A DNA stretch of 64,000 nucleotides from JAUWGC01 sp963753055 (GTDB lineage Bacteria; Bacteroidota; Bacteroidia; Bacteroidales; B18-G4). The stretch covers positions 62,001 to 126,000 of the forward strand of contig CAVWAP010000009.1 in NCBI GenBank assembly GCA_963753055.1. The letters run 5' to 3'. Both the position numbers and the translations under genes were made by a program. Below are positions 18,900-29,448 of the stretch, in pieces. The notes beneath the pieces were generated by a model. That model saw only the letters and a list, made by a program, of their open reading frames with translations. It had not been told where the DNA came from and did not search any database. Positions within the stretch are counted from its first letter, which is position 1. Each line of letters opens with the position of its first letter.

Positions 18900-19372
18900 C
18901 GGGATGTAGCCCCTCGACAGGGCCTATATTGAGCGGAGTCGAAATGCTCAGGACAGGCTCCGACCCGACGGTTTTTTCAAACCACTTGTTATACAACCCT
19001 TTTCAGCGTTTTCTTAAATATTTCTGAAAGATTTGTGAAATTACTATTTGAACTTTCACTCTGTTTGTAGGTTTCCTGGTGCGATTTCCTCAACTAACTG
19101 AAGCCCTGCGTAACCCCGGAGGAACAGAAACCGTACCAATCCCAGAAAGATTTCATGAGTTTGCTGGAGTTATATATTGACCTTTTTGCAAAGTAAATCA
19201 GGCACTTATTTGACAAAATAACTCATATTGACTATCTTTATATACCTCAATAAACTACCAATACAAAACCAATTTCTTATTACTTGATTAATGAACTAAT
19301 AAACCTTATAAATTAAGGTTTTAATAGAATTGATATTAATATAGGGGATATAAAGAAACCCCCTGTAATTGG
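18900..19372 (+). repeat. tRNA-Pro-derived dispersed repeat with palindrome insert, copy C
   Basis: Starts CGGGATGTAGC (tRNA-Pro 5' end), then a TCGACAGGGCC...GACAGGCTC palindrome (18906-18960) at the same point as in the copy at 36982, and then the AT-rich tail shared with 10330 and 32150. Similarity to 32086-32550 continues through AATAAACTAC, ACCAATTT and AAACCCCC(T) up to the kinase gene start, about 460 bases in all. This 700-base spacer has no supported gene. Confidence 0.65.
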
Positions 19373-19382
19373 ATCACACATT

Positions 19383-21282
19383 ATGAAAATAAGAATCATC
19401 CTCTCATTCATTGCTTTTGCATTTATGTTTGGAGCCTTTGGCCAGGACAGTTCAGTGATCGACTCCCTGGAAAATATTTTAAAGACTGCCAAAGCGGATA
19501 CTGCAAAGGTGGACTGCCTGAACGCATTAAGCCGCAAATACAGGGGAATCAGCGACTATAAGACGTCCGTGCAATATGCTGAATCCGCGCTTGAATTGGC
19601 TACTACACTGGATTATCAAAAAGGGATTGCAAATTCTTACCACAATATCGGTGATGATCACGAATGTCAGGGCAATTATCCGGAAGCCTTGGAAAACTAT
19701 TTTGCTTCCCTGAAGATCAAAGAAGAGATCGGAGATAAGAAAGGTATTGCTGCTTCTTATAACAATATTGGTAATATTTATCAAAAACAGGGCAATTGGG
19801 CGGAGGCCCTGGAAAATTATTTCACTTCCCTGAGGATCAGAGAGGAAATCGGGGATAAGAAAGGCATTGCCAGTGCCTATAACAATATTGGTAACATTTA
19901 TCGGTTACAGGTCAATTATCAGGAAGCGTTGGAATATTATTTCGCTTCCCTGAAGATCAAAGAAGAAATCGGGGAAAAGAAAGGCATTGCCGGTACTAAC
20001 GTCAATATTGGCTATATGTATCAAATACAGGACAAATACGAGGAAGCTGCGGAGTATTATTTGACCGCCCTTAAAATCTTCGAAGAAATCGGGGATAAGA
20101 GATATATTGCAATGACTTACAACAATATTGGGACTCTCTATAATAAAATGGGTAATTATCCTGAAGCATTGGAAAATTATTTGGCTTCCCTGGAGATCAA
20201 AGAAGAAATCGGTGATAAGGAAGGAATTGTCAATTCGTATACCAACATCGGGCATCTTTATAAAAAACAGGGCAATTACCAGGATGCAAGAAAATATTTA
20301 GATGACGCCCTTGCCTTAGCTGCAAAAATTGGAGTTAAACGACAAATTAGAGATATCTACAGTCATTTGACAACACTGGACAGTACTGAAGGCAATTTCG
20401 CACAGGCCATGGAACATAACAAGATGTATCACCTATACAAGGACAGTTTGTTCAATGAAGAGAGCAGACATCGGATAGCTAAGATGAAAGCCGAGTACGA
20501 AACTGAGAAAAAAGACCGGGAGATCGAACTCCTCAATAAAGACAAAGAACTGCAGGAGCAGAAGCTGGAGAAGCAAACACTTATTCGAAACGGAATGATC
20601 GCAGGCGTCGTCCTTATTGTCCTGGTTGGATTGCTCCTTTTCCGAAGCTTCAGGCTCAGGAAAAAACTGGAAAAGCAACAGGCCATCGTGCAGGAGCGCC
20701 ATCGCATCAGCGCTGACCTGCACGACGATGTCGGATCCGGGCTTTCAAAGATCACGCTTCTGAGTGAAATATTAAAAACGCAGGCCAAAACGCCTGAGAA
20801 CAGGAAGGAGGCAGAAAAGATATCGGAGACAGCCCTGGAACTCTCCTCCACCATAAGCGAGATCATCTGGGCACTGAACTCAAACAACGACTACCTTGAA
20901 AACATGGTAGCATACATACGGCGTTACGCAGCCGAATATTTTGAAAACTCACCGGTTAACCTTAAGATCAGTTACCAGCGGTGAAATATTACCCACTCCC
21001 ATCAATGGGGAGCATCGAAGGAACATCTTTTACACGGTAAAGGAAGCCCTGAACAACATTCTGAAGCATGCAGAAGCCACGGAGGCCGAATTGAAATTTG
21101 TCGTGATGAATCGATAAATTGGATGTAATCATAAGTGATAACGGAAAGGGGATACCGGAAGGAGACCTGAACCGCTTCGGTAATGGGATAAAGAATATGC
21201 AGGCCCGCATGAAAAGCATAAGTGGGGATTTCAAAATTGAAAACCATCAGGGCACCAGGATCTCCCTGAAACTAGCGATATA
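19383..21282 (+). pseudogene. TPR sensor histidine kinase (HisKA_3/HATPase), frameshifted
   Basis: The intact frame to 20984 gives 533 residues: signal peptide (ending GAFGQ), six 40-residue TPR units (about 80-320, each with a YNNIG...ALENYFASLKIKEEIGDK pattern), a coiled coil (about 365-395), one membrane helix (about 402-420) and a NarL-type dimerisation domain with phospho-acceptor His in ISADLHDDVGSGLSK. The HATPase continues only in other frames: INGEHRRNIFYTVKEALNN and then DVIISDNGKGIPEG to a stop at 21282. The two breaks (about 20981 and 21112) each look like one extra C. It is therefore either a consensus error in a working kinase or early decay. It pairs with the LuxR-type regulator 60 bases downstream. 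Confidence 0.8.
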
Positions 21283-21341
21283 ATATCATATTACCCAAAA
21301 GGGGTATTGATAAAGCCTGGATACTGACATATCTTTACATT

Positions 21342-21981
21342 GTGATAAATGAAAATAAAATACACGTTTCCATAGTAGAAGACACTGACGACATCCGCAA
21401 TGCCTTGCGAGTACTGATCGATGGCTCCCCTGGATTCGAATGCATTCACGTATATGCTGATGCTGAAGAAGCCCTGCAGGATATGTCATCAAAAGACATT
21501 GATATAGTGCTTATGGACATTGGCCTCCCGGGAATGGACGGCATCGAATGCATGAAAATACTCAAACCCCGAGATGCCGAAAGCGCAGTTCATGATGTGT
21601 ACCGTATACGATGATGATGACCACATTTTCAATGCTCTGAGATCAGGTGCATCAGGCTATATCCTGAAGAGGACCTCCCCGGCACAGATCCTCGAAGCGA
21701 TACACGACCTTCATGAGGGCGGTTCACCCATGAGCAGCGAGATTGCCAGGCGGGTAGTCGAATCAATGCACAAGCCAAAGAAACACGCTGAAGCGGTTGA
21801 GTTGCTTACGCGCCGGGAAAATGAAATTCTCGATTTCCTTGCCAGGGGCTATCTTTACAAAGAGATCGCAGCCAATCTTTTTATCAGCAAGGAGACGGTT
21901 AAGAAGCACATACACAGCATCTACGACAAACTTCATGTGCAAACCCGCACCGAAGCCCTGAACAAGGCATTTCCCAGATAG
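21342..21981 (+). pseudogene. LuxR/NarL-type response regulator, single frameshift
   Basis: Starts with GTG at 21342 (no in-frame ATG fits). The receiver domain is clear: SIVEDTDDIRNALRVLIDG, with the phospho-acceptor Asp in IVLMDIGLPGMDG. At a CCCC run (about 21567-21570) the frame shifts; removing one C joins LKP to EMPKAQFMMCTVYDDDDH and then LRSGASGYILKRT. The C-terminal HTH is complete (LLTRRENEILDFLARGYLYK, SKETVKKHIHSIYDKL, TRTEALNKA). With the correction it is a normal protein of about 212 residues, partner of the kinase upstream and probably co-transcribed. A homopolymer consensus error is as likely as real inactivation. Confidence 0.82.
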
Positions 21982-22143
21982 ATTTCCCACCTTTTCTTTT
22001 CCTGCCAGTCTGAAAAATATACCGAAAGGGGTATTGAAGTCCATTACCCAAGGCTATAACTTTATGGTATTGAAATCATTGAACCCTTAAAGACAATTAA
22101 TGAATTTGAGAAATTGCTTGCTCTAACCTAAAAAAAATAAATT

Positions 22144-25029
22144 ATGAAAAAAGTAACACTTTTTGGATTGGTCTTATTGATCCTTTCCACAACAACAAGT
22201 TTGTTTGGACAAACAGAGACCAACAAAGTTTCTTTGCTGGATTTTGCGGCAAAAAAATCCATCGAATTTCAGCAAAAAAAAGCTGATGCATTAAAATTTG
22301 CACAGGAAAATAACATGCCTGTCATTATTGAAGATGCTACTACTTACATGGAGTTAATGTATATTGATGACAATGGGATCCCTCAATATTACATAACCGA
22401 TAACGCAAATTCTTCAGCAACCATTTCAACCAACAAAGTAAATACCGGTGGTGGATTTGGATATAGCCTTGATGGAAGCGGAATGACTGTTCATCAATGG
22501 GATGTAGGCGGTATTCGCCTTACTCACCAGGAGTTTGGAGGAAGAGTTAACCAGGTTGATAATCCCTCAGGCACAGTATTCCATTCGACTCATGTTGCCG
22601 GAATAATCATGGCATCAGGAGTTGATGTCAATGCAAAAGGCATGGCCCCTGCAGCTAACCTGGATGCCTATGACTGGAATTATGATGAAGCTGAAGTAGC
22701 TGTTGCCGGTGCTAACGGAGCACTGGTGTCAAACCATTCGTATGGCTTTGTAAGAGGATGGAGTGGAAGTACATGGCATGGAGATCCAAGTATCAGTACA
22801 CAGGAAGATTATAAATTTGGATTTTATGATGCCAATGCCCGGGAATGGGACCAGTTAGCATATGATGCACCCTATCTTCTGATCTGTAAATCAGCGGGCA
22901 ACGACCGTGGACAATGTGGTGATGGATCATATCCATGTGATGGTTATCCGGATGGTTATGATTGTATAGGAACACGAGCGAGTGCAAAGAATAATCTGGT
23001 GGTTGCTGCTGTTGGTGACATTCCAGGAGGTTATACACAACCATCAGATGTGGTAATGACCGTCTTCAGCTCCTGGGGCCCTGCTGATGACGGTAGAGTC
23101 AAGCCTGATATCTCTTCTAATGGATGGTATCTATACTCAACTGGTAATGATAATGATGCTGATTACAGAACTGCCAGCGGTACATCAATGTCAGCACCAT
23201 CTGTTGCCGGATCATTGATCCTTCTTCAGGAACACTATGAGAACCTGAATGGTAGCGGAAATTATATGCGCTCGGCAACATTAAAAGCACTGGTTATCCA
23301 CACTGCTGATGAAGCGGGATCTGCAGATGGGCCCGACTACCAATTCGGATGGGGTTTGATGAATACCTACTCCGCTGCAGAACTAATTTCATCTGATGCA
23401 GATCTAAACACAATGGAGGAACTTTCATTAAAAAATAATAAGACATATCAAAGGACAGTTATGGCTGCCGGCGATCAACCTTTAAAAGTTACCATGGTCT
23501 GGACTGATAAACCAGGAACACCTCCACCGGCCTCTGTCGATCCACCTGATCCCATGGTGGTACATGAACTTGATCTGAGACTGACAGAATCAAATAATAC
23601 TTTTTATCCCTGGAAGCTCGACAAGGATAATCCATCAAATCCAGCTACAAGGGATGAAGAAAACGATGTAGATAATGTTGAGATGGTGACGATCGATAAT
23701 CCGACAGCAGGAACAGAATATACGATTAATGTTGATCATGATGGTACAATTACAGGGGGTGGACAAGCTTTCTCACTTATCGTAAGTGGCATCACAAATA
23801 CTATTCCTCAAACACCTGTGGCTGACTTCTCAGGTGATCCGGCATCCCTGTATGAAGGAGAAACTGTGCAGTTCACCGATCTGTCTTCCAATAACCCGAC
23901 GTCATGGTCCTGGAGTTTCCCGGGTGGAACACCTTCGACCAGTACTATTCAGAATCCTTTGATCACTTATAATACAGCCGGAACATACTCAGTCACACTC
24001 ACAGCAAGCAATGGTGACGGATCTGACACACATACCGAAACAGATTATATTACAGTATCTGTTTTCGTTCCCCAACCGCCGGTGGCCGACTTCTCCGGAA
24101 GTCCGACAACTTTGTTTGAAGGAGAAACTGTTCAGTTCACCGACCTTTCCTTGAATGATCCAACTGAATGGTCATGGAACTTTCCAGGAGGCACACCCTC
24201 AACCAGTACAACACAGGATCCTTTGATCACTTATAATTCGGAGGGTGTTTATTCGGTCACACTGACGGCAACAAATGCGCTGGGAACGGATATCCATACC
24301 AAAACCGATTATATCTCGGTAAACCAGCAGGGAAGTATAACCTACTGTGAATCTCAGAGCACAAGCAACGCGCTGGAATGGATTTCGAACGTAGCAATCG
24401 GCTCTTACAGCAATCCATCAGGAGCATCCTTATATACTGATTACACATCAGAAGTCCTTACTCTATCTCCGGGATCTTCATACAGCATTACACTAACTCC
24501 CTACTACACGGGTAAAGACCAGCGGGAATTCTGGAGGGTATGGATCGATATTAACCTGGATGGTGATTTTGAAGATTCTGATGAACAAGTATTCCTTGCA
24601 AATAATAAGAAGGGATCTGTCACAGGAACTATGAGTATCCCAACTACTGCAAACGGGCAGACCAGAATGAGGGTCACCATGAAGAACGGATCTTCACCTT
24701 CATCCTGCGAAACATTTGATGGCGGAGAGGTTGAAGATTATACAGTTGACTTTGATGGTTCCAACATGACAACCAGAACCAATTCAAACATTGAGGATTT
24801 TATGATATATCCCAATCCAAATAATGGGATCTTTAATGTTAACATCGATGGTGATATTCATCCTGACTCACGGTTAAGAGTGTATGATATGAAAGGCATG
24901 TTGCTGCATGATATGCCAGTGAGCCAGTCCTGTTTCGAATTGGATATCAGCGAATTACGTGTTGGGATCTATCAAATTTCCGTTGTTAATGGCAATGAAT
25001 ATTATTATTCAAAGCTGGTTAAGCAATAA
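22144..25029 (+). CDS. T9SS-secreted subtilisin-like serine protease
   Basis: A 961-residue exported S8 peptidase. Signal peptide (1-23, ending SLFGQ). The catalytic triad is visible: Asp near 119 (HQWDVGG), His near 147 (HSTHVAG) and Ser near 347 (GTSMSAPSVAG). A beta-sandwich follows (to about 555; KVTMVWTDKPG), then two PKD domains (about 558-640 and 645-728; PVADFSG, WSWSFPGGTPSTS), a GEVED domain (about 735-880; FWRVWIDINLDGDFED, GGEVEDYTVDF) and a T9SS type A C-terminal domain (IYPNPNNGIFNV). The product should be released or anchored at the surface to digest proteins. The frame is intact, in contrast to its upstream and downstream neighbours. Confidence 0.92.
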   Translation: MKKVTLFGLVLLILSTTTSLFGQTETNKVSLLDFAAKKSIEFQQKKADALKFAQENNMPVIIEDATTYMELMYIDDNGIPQYYITDNANSSATISTNKVNTGGGFGYSLDGSGMTVHQWDVGGIRLTHQEFGGRVNQVDNPSGTVFHSTHVAGIIMASGVDVNAKGMAPAANLDAYDWNYDEAEVAVAGANGALVSNHSYGFVRGWSGSTWHGDPSISTQEDYKFGFYDANAREWDQLAYDAPYLLICKSAGNDRGQCGDGSYPCDGYPDGYDCIGTRASAKNNLVVAAVGDIPGGYTQPSDVVMTVFSSWGPADDGRVKPDISSNGWYLYSTGNDNDADYRTASGTSMSAPSVAGSLILLQEHYENLNGSGNYMRSATLKALVIHTADEAGSADGPDYQFGWGLMNTYSAAELISSDADLNTMEELSLKNNKTYQRTVMAAGDQPLKVTMVWTDKPGTPPPASVDPPDPMVVHELDLRLTESNNTFYPWKLDKDNPSNPATRDEENDVDNVEMVTIDNPTAGTEYTINVDHDGTITGGGQAFSLIVSGITNTIPQTPVADFSGDPASLYEGETVQFTDLSSNNPTSWSWSFPGGTPSTSTIQNPLITYNTAGTYSVTLTASNGDGSDTHTETDYITVSVFVPQPPVADFSGSPTTLFEGETVQFTDLSLNDPTEWSWNFPGGTPSTSTTQDPLITYNSEGVYSVTLTATNALGTDIHTKTDYISVNQQGSITYCESQSTSNALEWISNVAIGSYSNPSGASLYTDYTSEVLTLSPGSSYSITLTPYYTGKDQREFWRVWIDINLDGDFEDSDEQVFLANNKKGSVTGTMSIPTTANGQTRMRVTMKNGSSPSSCETFDGGEVEDYTVDFDGSNMTTRTNSNIEDFMIYPNPNNGIFNVNIDGDIHPDSRLRVYDMKGMLLHDMPVSQSCFELDISELRVGIYQISVVNGNEYYYSKLVKQ

Positions 25030-25083
25030 TTACAAACCGTTCAAAAATTAATTCTTATCAATAATAAATATAAACCTTCATCT

Positions 25084-25107
25084 CCCTTCCCCCGGGTGGG
25101 GGAAGGG
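25084..25107. repeat. Perfect GC-rich palindrome
   Basis: A 10-bp perfect stem (CCCTTCCCCC / GGGGGAAGGG) around GGGT, followed by GTCGGGGATGGGGG. It sits between the subtilase and the SBBP gene. There is no T run on either side, so it is not a classic terminator; it resembles the extragenic C/G palindromes common in Bacteroidetes. Confidence 0.6.
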
Positions 25108-25157
25108 TCGGGGATGGGGGCTGAGAGAGGTATAATTGAATTAAATACTTATCAATC

Positions 25158-28100
25158 ATGAAAAGAACACCTGTATTTCTTTCGGTAACATTTGCTGTCG
25201 TCCTGTTTGCTATCCTTTCAATGGATGCAACGTATGACCGGCATCCAACGGCAGATTTATTTAAAGCTCCATCTGTTTCAGCATTAAATACACAGGAATA
25301 TTCACAGAGTATTCTGCAAAATGCTGAAAAAGATATTGTATTCATTGAAAATCTTGGACAGATAAAAGACACAGAAGGGAAAACAGGCCCGACATATTGT
25401 TTCTTACGCGTTCACAGGGTGTGGATATGTATATGACAAACTCAGGCATATCTTATGTGTTCAGGAATGCAGAGTCAGGCTACTATCGTTTGGATATGGA
25501 GTTTGTGGGGATGAATAAGAATATCAACATTAAGAAAGAGCTGGCTGTTGAACAGCAGTATAATTATTACACCCCGGAATATCCGGACGGCATATCGCCC
25601 AGGGCATACAAGAAGGTAACAATGGAGAACATCTATGAGGGTATAGACCTGGTATACTATGAGAAAGAGGGCAGGATGAAGTATGATTTCATACTGAAAG
25701 CAGGTGCAGATGCAGGAAAGATAAAGATGAAGTATAAAGGAGCCAGTTCGATGAATATAGATAACAACGGCAATGTGATCATTACAACTCCCATGGGAGA
25801 GATAAGGGAGGGGAAACCATACACCTATTCAGGAACCACAGGTTCGGAAATCGAAAGCAGGTACCGGGTGAAAAACAATACGGTCCTGTTTGATATTGCA
25901 GAATATGATGAAAGTGAGGATATCATTATAGACCCTTTAAGACAATGGGCCACTTACTATGGGGGAAGTCGTAATGATATTGGAACTAGCATCTGCACGG
26001 ATAATTCAGGTAATCTTTATGTTACAGGACGAACAAAAAGCAGCGATTTCCCTACACAGACATTAACAGGGGCATATAATCAAACTACTTATGGCGGTGG
26101 TACCTGGGATGTTTTCATATTAAAGTTTAACAGCAGCGGTGCAAGAATATGGGCCACTTACTATGGTGGAAGTGTTGGATGAGAGTGAAATTAAGTATCT
26201 GCACAGATAATTCAGGTAATCTTTATGTTACAGGAGGAACATAAAGCAGCGATTTCCCTACACAGACCTTAACAGGGGCATATAATCAAACTACCTTTGG
26301 TGGTGATAATGATGCTTTCATATTAAAGTTTAACAGCAGCGGTGCAAGAATATGGGCAACTTACTATGGTGGAAGTGCTTAGGATGACGGATATGGGTAT
26401 ATGCACGGATAATTCAGGTAATCTATATGTTACAGGAAGACATTAAGCAACAATTTCCCCACACAGACCTTAACAGGGGCATATAATCAAACTACATAGG
26501 TGGTGTCGTGATGCTTTTATATTAAAGTTTAACAGCAGCTGTGAAAGAATATGGGCTACTTACTACGGTGGAATGATGGTCATGAATGGTGATATTGGAA
26601 ATAGCATCTGCACGGATAATTCAGGTAATCTTTATGTTACAGGAGCAACAGATAGCAGCGATTTCCCCACACAGACTTTAACAGGGGCTTATAATCAAAC
26701 TACTTTAGGTGGTGGTGATAATGATGCTTTCATATTAAAGTTTAACAGCAGCGGTGCAAGAATATGGGCTACTTACTATGGTGGAAGTGGTGATGAATAT
26801 GGAAATAGTATCTGCACGGATAGTTCAGGTAATCTTTATGTTACAGGACGAACAGAAACAGCAATTTCCCTACACAGACCTTAACAGGGGCATATAATCA
26901 AACTACATCAGGTGGTGGTAATGATGCATTTATAATAAAATTCAACAGCAGCAGTGTAAGACAATGGGCCACTTACTATGGTGGAAGTGGTGCTGATAAG
27001 GATTGGGTATATGCACAGATATTTCAGGTAATCTTTATGTTACAGGAAGTACAGGAAGCAGCGATTTCCCTACACAGACCTTAACAGGGGCATATAATCA
27101 AACTACTCATGGTGGTGGTAATGATGCATTTCATTTTGCAATTTAACAGCAGCGGTGTAAGAAATGGGCCACTTACTATGGTGGAAGTGGTTCTGATGAT
27201 GGATTGGGCATATGCACAGATAATTCGGGTAATCTTTATGTTACAGGAGCAACAGTAAGCAGCGATTTCCCCACACTGACATTAACAGGAGCATATAATC
27301 AATCTACATTAGGTGATCGTTCTGATGCTTTTATATTAAGGTTTGATGAAACCATATGCTGCTTTTACCGCAAGCGACGACACTATTTGTGAAGGAGATA
27401 CAGTAAGCTTTACCGATCAGTCCCTGGGTAATGTCATTTCATGGGACTGGACCTTTGAAGGCGGCACACCCGGAACCTCCACCGCACAGAATCCTTCAGT
27501 TACCTATAATACCATGGGTACCTATGATGTGCAACTGATCGTTTCTGACGGAACATACTCTGATACGATAATGAAGGATGATTATATCCACGTGTCTGCC
27601 ATCCCGGCCCAGCCGATCACACCCTCCGGCCCGGCTGAAACCTGTGAAGGGGGTAGTTATGATTACACTATCGACTCCGTTGCCGGGGCAACTTCATACG
27701 AATGGATGGTAGAGCCTTCAGATGCCGGCACCATCTCCGGATCAGGAACCACCGGCACCTATACAGCAGCCATCGGATGGACCGGGGCCTATACAGTGAA
27801 GGTTAGGGCTTCGAATTATTGCGGCTCAGGCGCATGGTCAGCTGACTTCACAGCAGAACTCTATCACTCACCGGTACAATTTTCCCTGATTGGAGAGGGC
27901 GCATATTGTGAAGGGGATCCGGGGGCTGAAATAATCCTGGATGGTTCTGAAACGGGTGTGGATTATGAGCTGTTTAAAGATAATGTAACAACCGGCGTAA
28001 TGGTCGCTGGCACCGGGGACTCTATCAGTTTTGGTTACTTCCAGGAAACAGGCATTTACTTGGCAGAAGGCTTTACGGATCATTGTTCAGAAATCATGAT

Positions 28101-28918
28101 CGGAGAGATCTATGTTCACATGGTACCTATACCCGGACAGGCAGGCACTCCACAGGGTGAGCAGAGTGTTTGCACCAGTGATACAATCGGTTATATCACA
28201 TCTGGTGCTGGTGATGCCGATGATTACCAATGGATCCTGTATCCTGATGAAGCAGGTACGATGATCCCTGATGGTGATGAAGTATCCATTATTTGGGATG
28301 ACTCATACTCTGATCTGGCTAATCTTTCCGTTTATGGAACCAATGCCTGTGGTGACGGACCTCTTTCCGATGAGTTGGAAATCACCGTGCTGATGGCCCC
28401 TGCTCCTGAAATCTCCGGCCCTGCAAACGTCTGTTCCGGATCCACAGAAGACTACATGACCGTTGAGAATCCGGGCAACACCTATGACTGGGAAGTGTCA
28501 GGAGGTACGATCGTTAGCGGTGCGGGAACTTACCAGATATCGGTAGAATGGGGTGATCCCGGTTCAGGATATGTCATGGTTACAGAAGACAATGGAACCT
28601 GCTCCACCACAACCGAACAATTCGAGATACTGATCGGCCCCACAGGCATTGGTGACAATGAATTGCACAAGCTTAAGGTCTATCCAAACCCGGCCGGAAA
28701 TGTCCTGAATATCGACCTGGGTAATATCCGGGAACTGAAGGATGGAATGATCAGCCTGGTCAACATCCATGGCCATGTGATAAACTCCGTAAAGGTCATA
28801 GAAGGGTCGAGGAACATCAGGATCAACACTTCGGGTTTTGCCCCGGGATTGTATTGGGTGCAGATCGATCGAAGATGACCGGGTCATCGGTGCCAGGAAA
28901 GTAGTCATAGTGCGTTAG
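25158..28918 (+). pseudogene. Broken SBBP-repeat, PKD and T9SS domain surface protein
   Basis: The N-terminus has a leader (MKRTPVFLSVTFAVVLFAIL) and VFIENLGQI, then a frameshift near 25395. The SBBP-associated domain continues (VDMYMTNSGISYVF, RAYKKVTMENIYEGIDLVYY). Seven SBBP units follow with several stops and shifts (for example a TAA where TKSSD is expected near 26243, and a TAG near 26381). After 27343 the frame is open again: PKD (ISWDWTFEGGTPGTS), several Ig-like modules and a T9SS domain (KVYPNPAGNVLNIDL). The last residues need another shift, possibly a 4-base GATC duplication near 28865, to reach KVVIV and a stop at 28918. With about eight lesions, real decay is more likely than sequencing error alone. 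Confidence 0.8.
25946..27345 (+). repeat. Seven tandem SBBP-coding units of about 200 bp
   Basis: Units start at 25946, 26150, 26353, 26552, 26765, 26965 and 27165, each with WATYYGG, ICTDNSGNLYVTG, SSDFPTQTLTGAYNQ and FILKFNSSG. A full unit is about 204 bases (68 residues); several are 199, 200, 203 or 213 and therefore shift the frame. Near-identity between units suggests recent expansion. Confidence 0.85.
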
Positions 28919-29448
28919 TACGCTCAACACATAAAAATGAGGTGGAAATTCCTGCTAAATAGAGCACATAATTCCTGTTTTGTCTGAGCACCCTATTCCC
29001 GATTAATAAACATTAGGACTTGTTCTGATTATTCGTATGTTATATGTAATTCATTGCAGTTTTAATGTGTTAAAAAGCCTGCTCAATTTGGTCAGGAATG
29101 ACCTGCTCAGTTTAACAGGAACATGCAATAACAATAATATTGCATTTATAGTGCATCTTTGAGCATAGAACTATTGGCTCAATTACATTTTTTGGAGATA
29201 ATTTTTTCTTGAATTAACACTATTTGGGAGATTAATACCAGATAGATGTAAAACAGCTTAATTTAAGCTCAATTTGGATTGGATTGAAGCTCATAATCTC
29301 TCATTTTTCACCCAAAACCTTCAATATTTTGAGCTACAATTTATTTTTACTATATTAAGCTCAAAATAATGACCATTATGGCTCAATATTTGATAATTTG
29401 AGCTATATTTGGAATGACAAAGAGCTTTAAATATGTAATTATACAGTT
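28919..29448. promoter_or_regulatory. Upstream region of the Fic gene with about ten GCTCA motifs
   Basis: An AT-rich 530-base gap. From 29081 to 29403 it holds ten copies of GCTCA (mostly GCTCAA) in both orientations: plus at 29081, 29105, 29177, 29267, 29289, 29359 and 29381; minus at 29160, 29329 and 29398. By composition fewer than one would be expected by chance. The last lies about 45 bases before the Fic start codon. The downstream protein has an N-terminal winged helix, so an autoregulatory binding array is plausible but inferred. Confidence 0.55.

Noticed and set aside
25058..25372. Minus-strand frame with PPSPTLPPPGG
   Set aside because: The peptide comes from the GC-rich palindrome at 25084 and is typical of false frames across such repeats.
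29081..29403. CRISPR or iteron-type tandem repeats
   Set aside because: The GCTCA motifs are very short, irregularly spaced and in both orientations; no longer repeat unit surrounds them and no replication gene is near.
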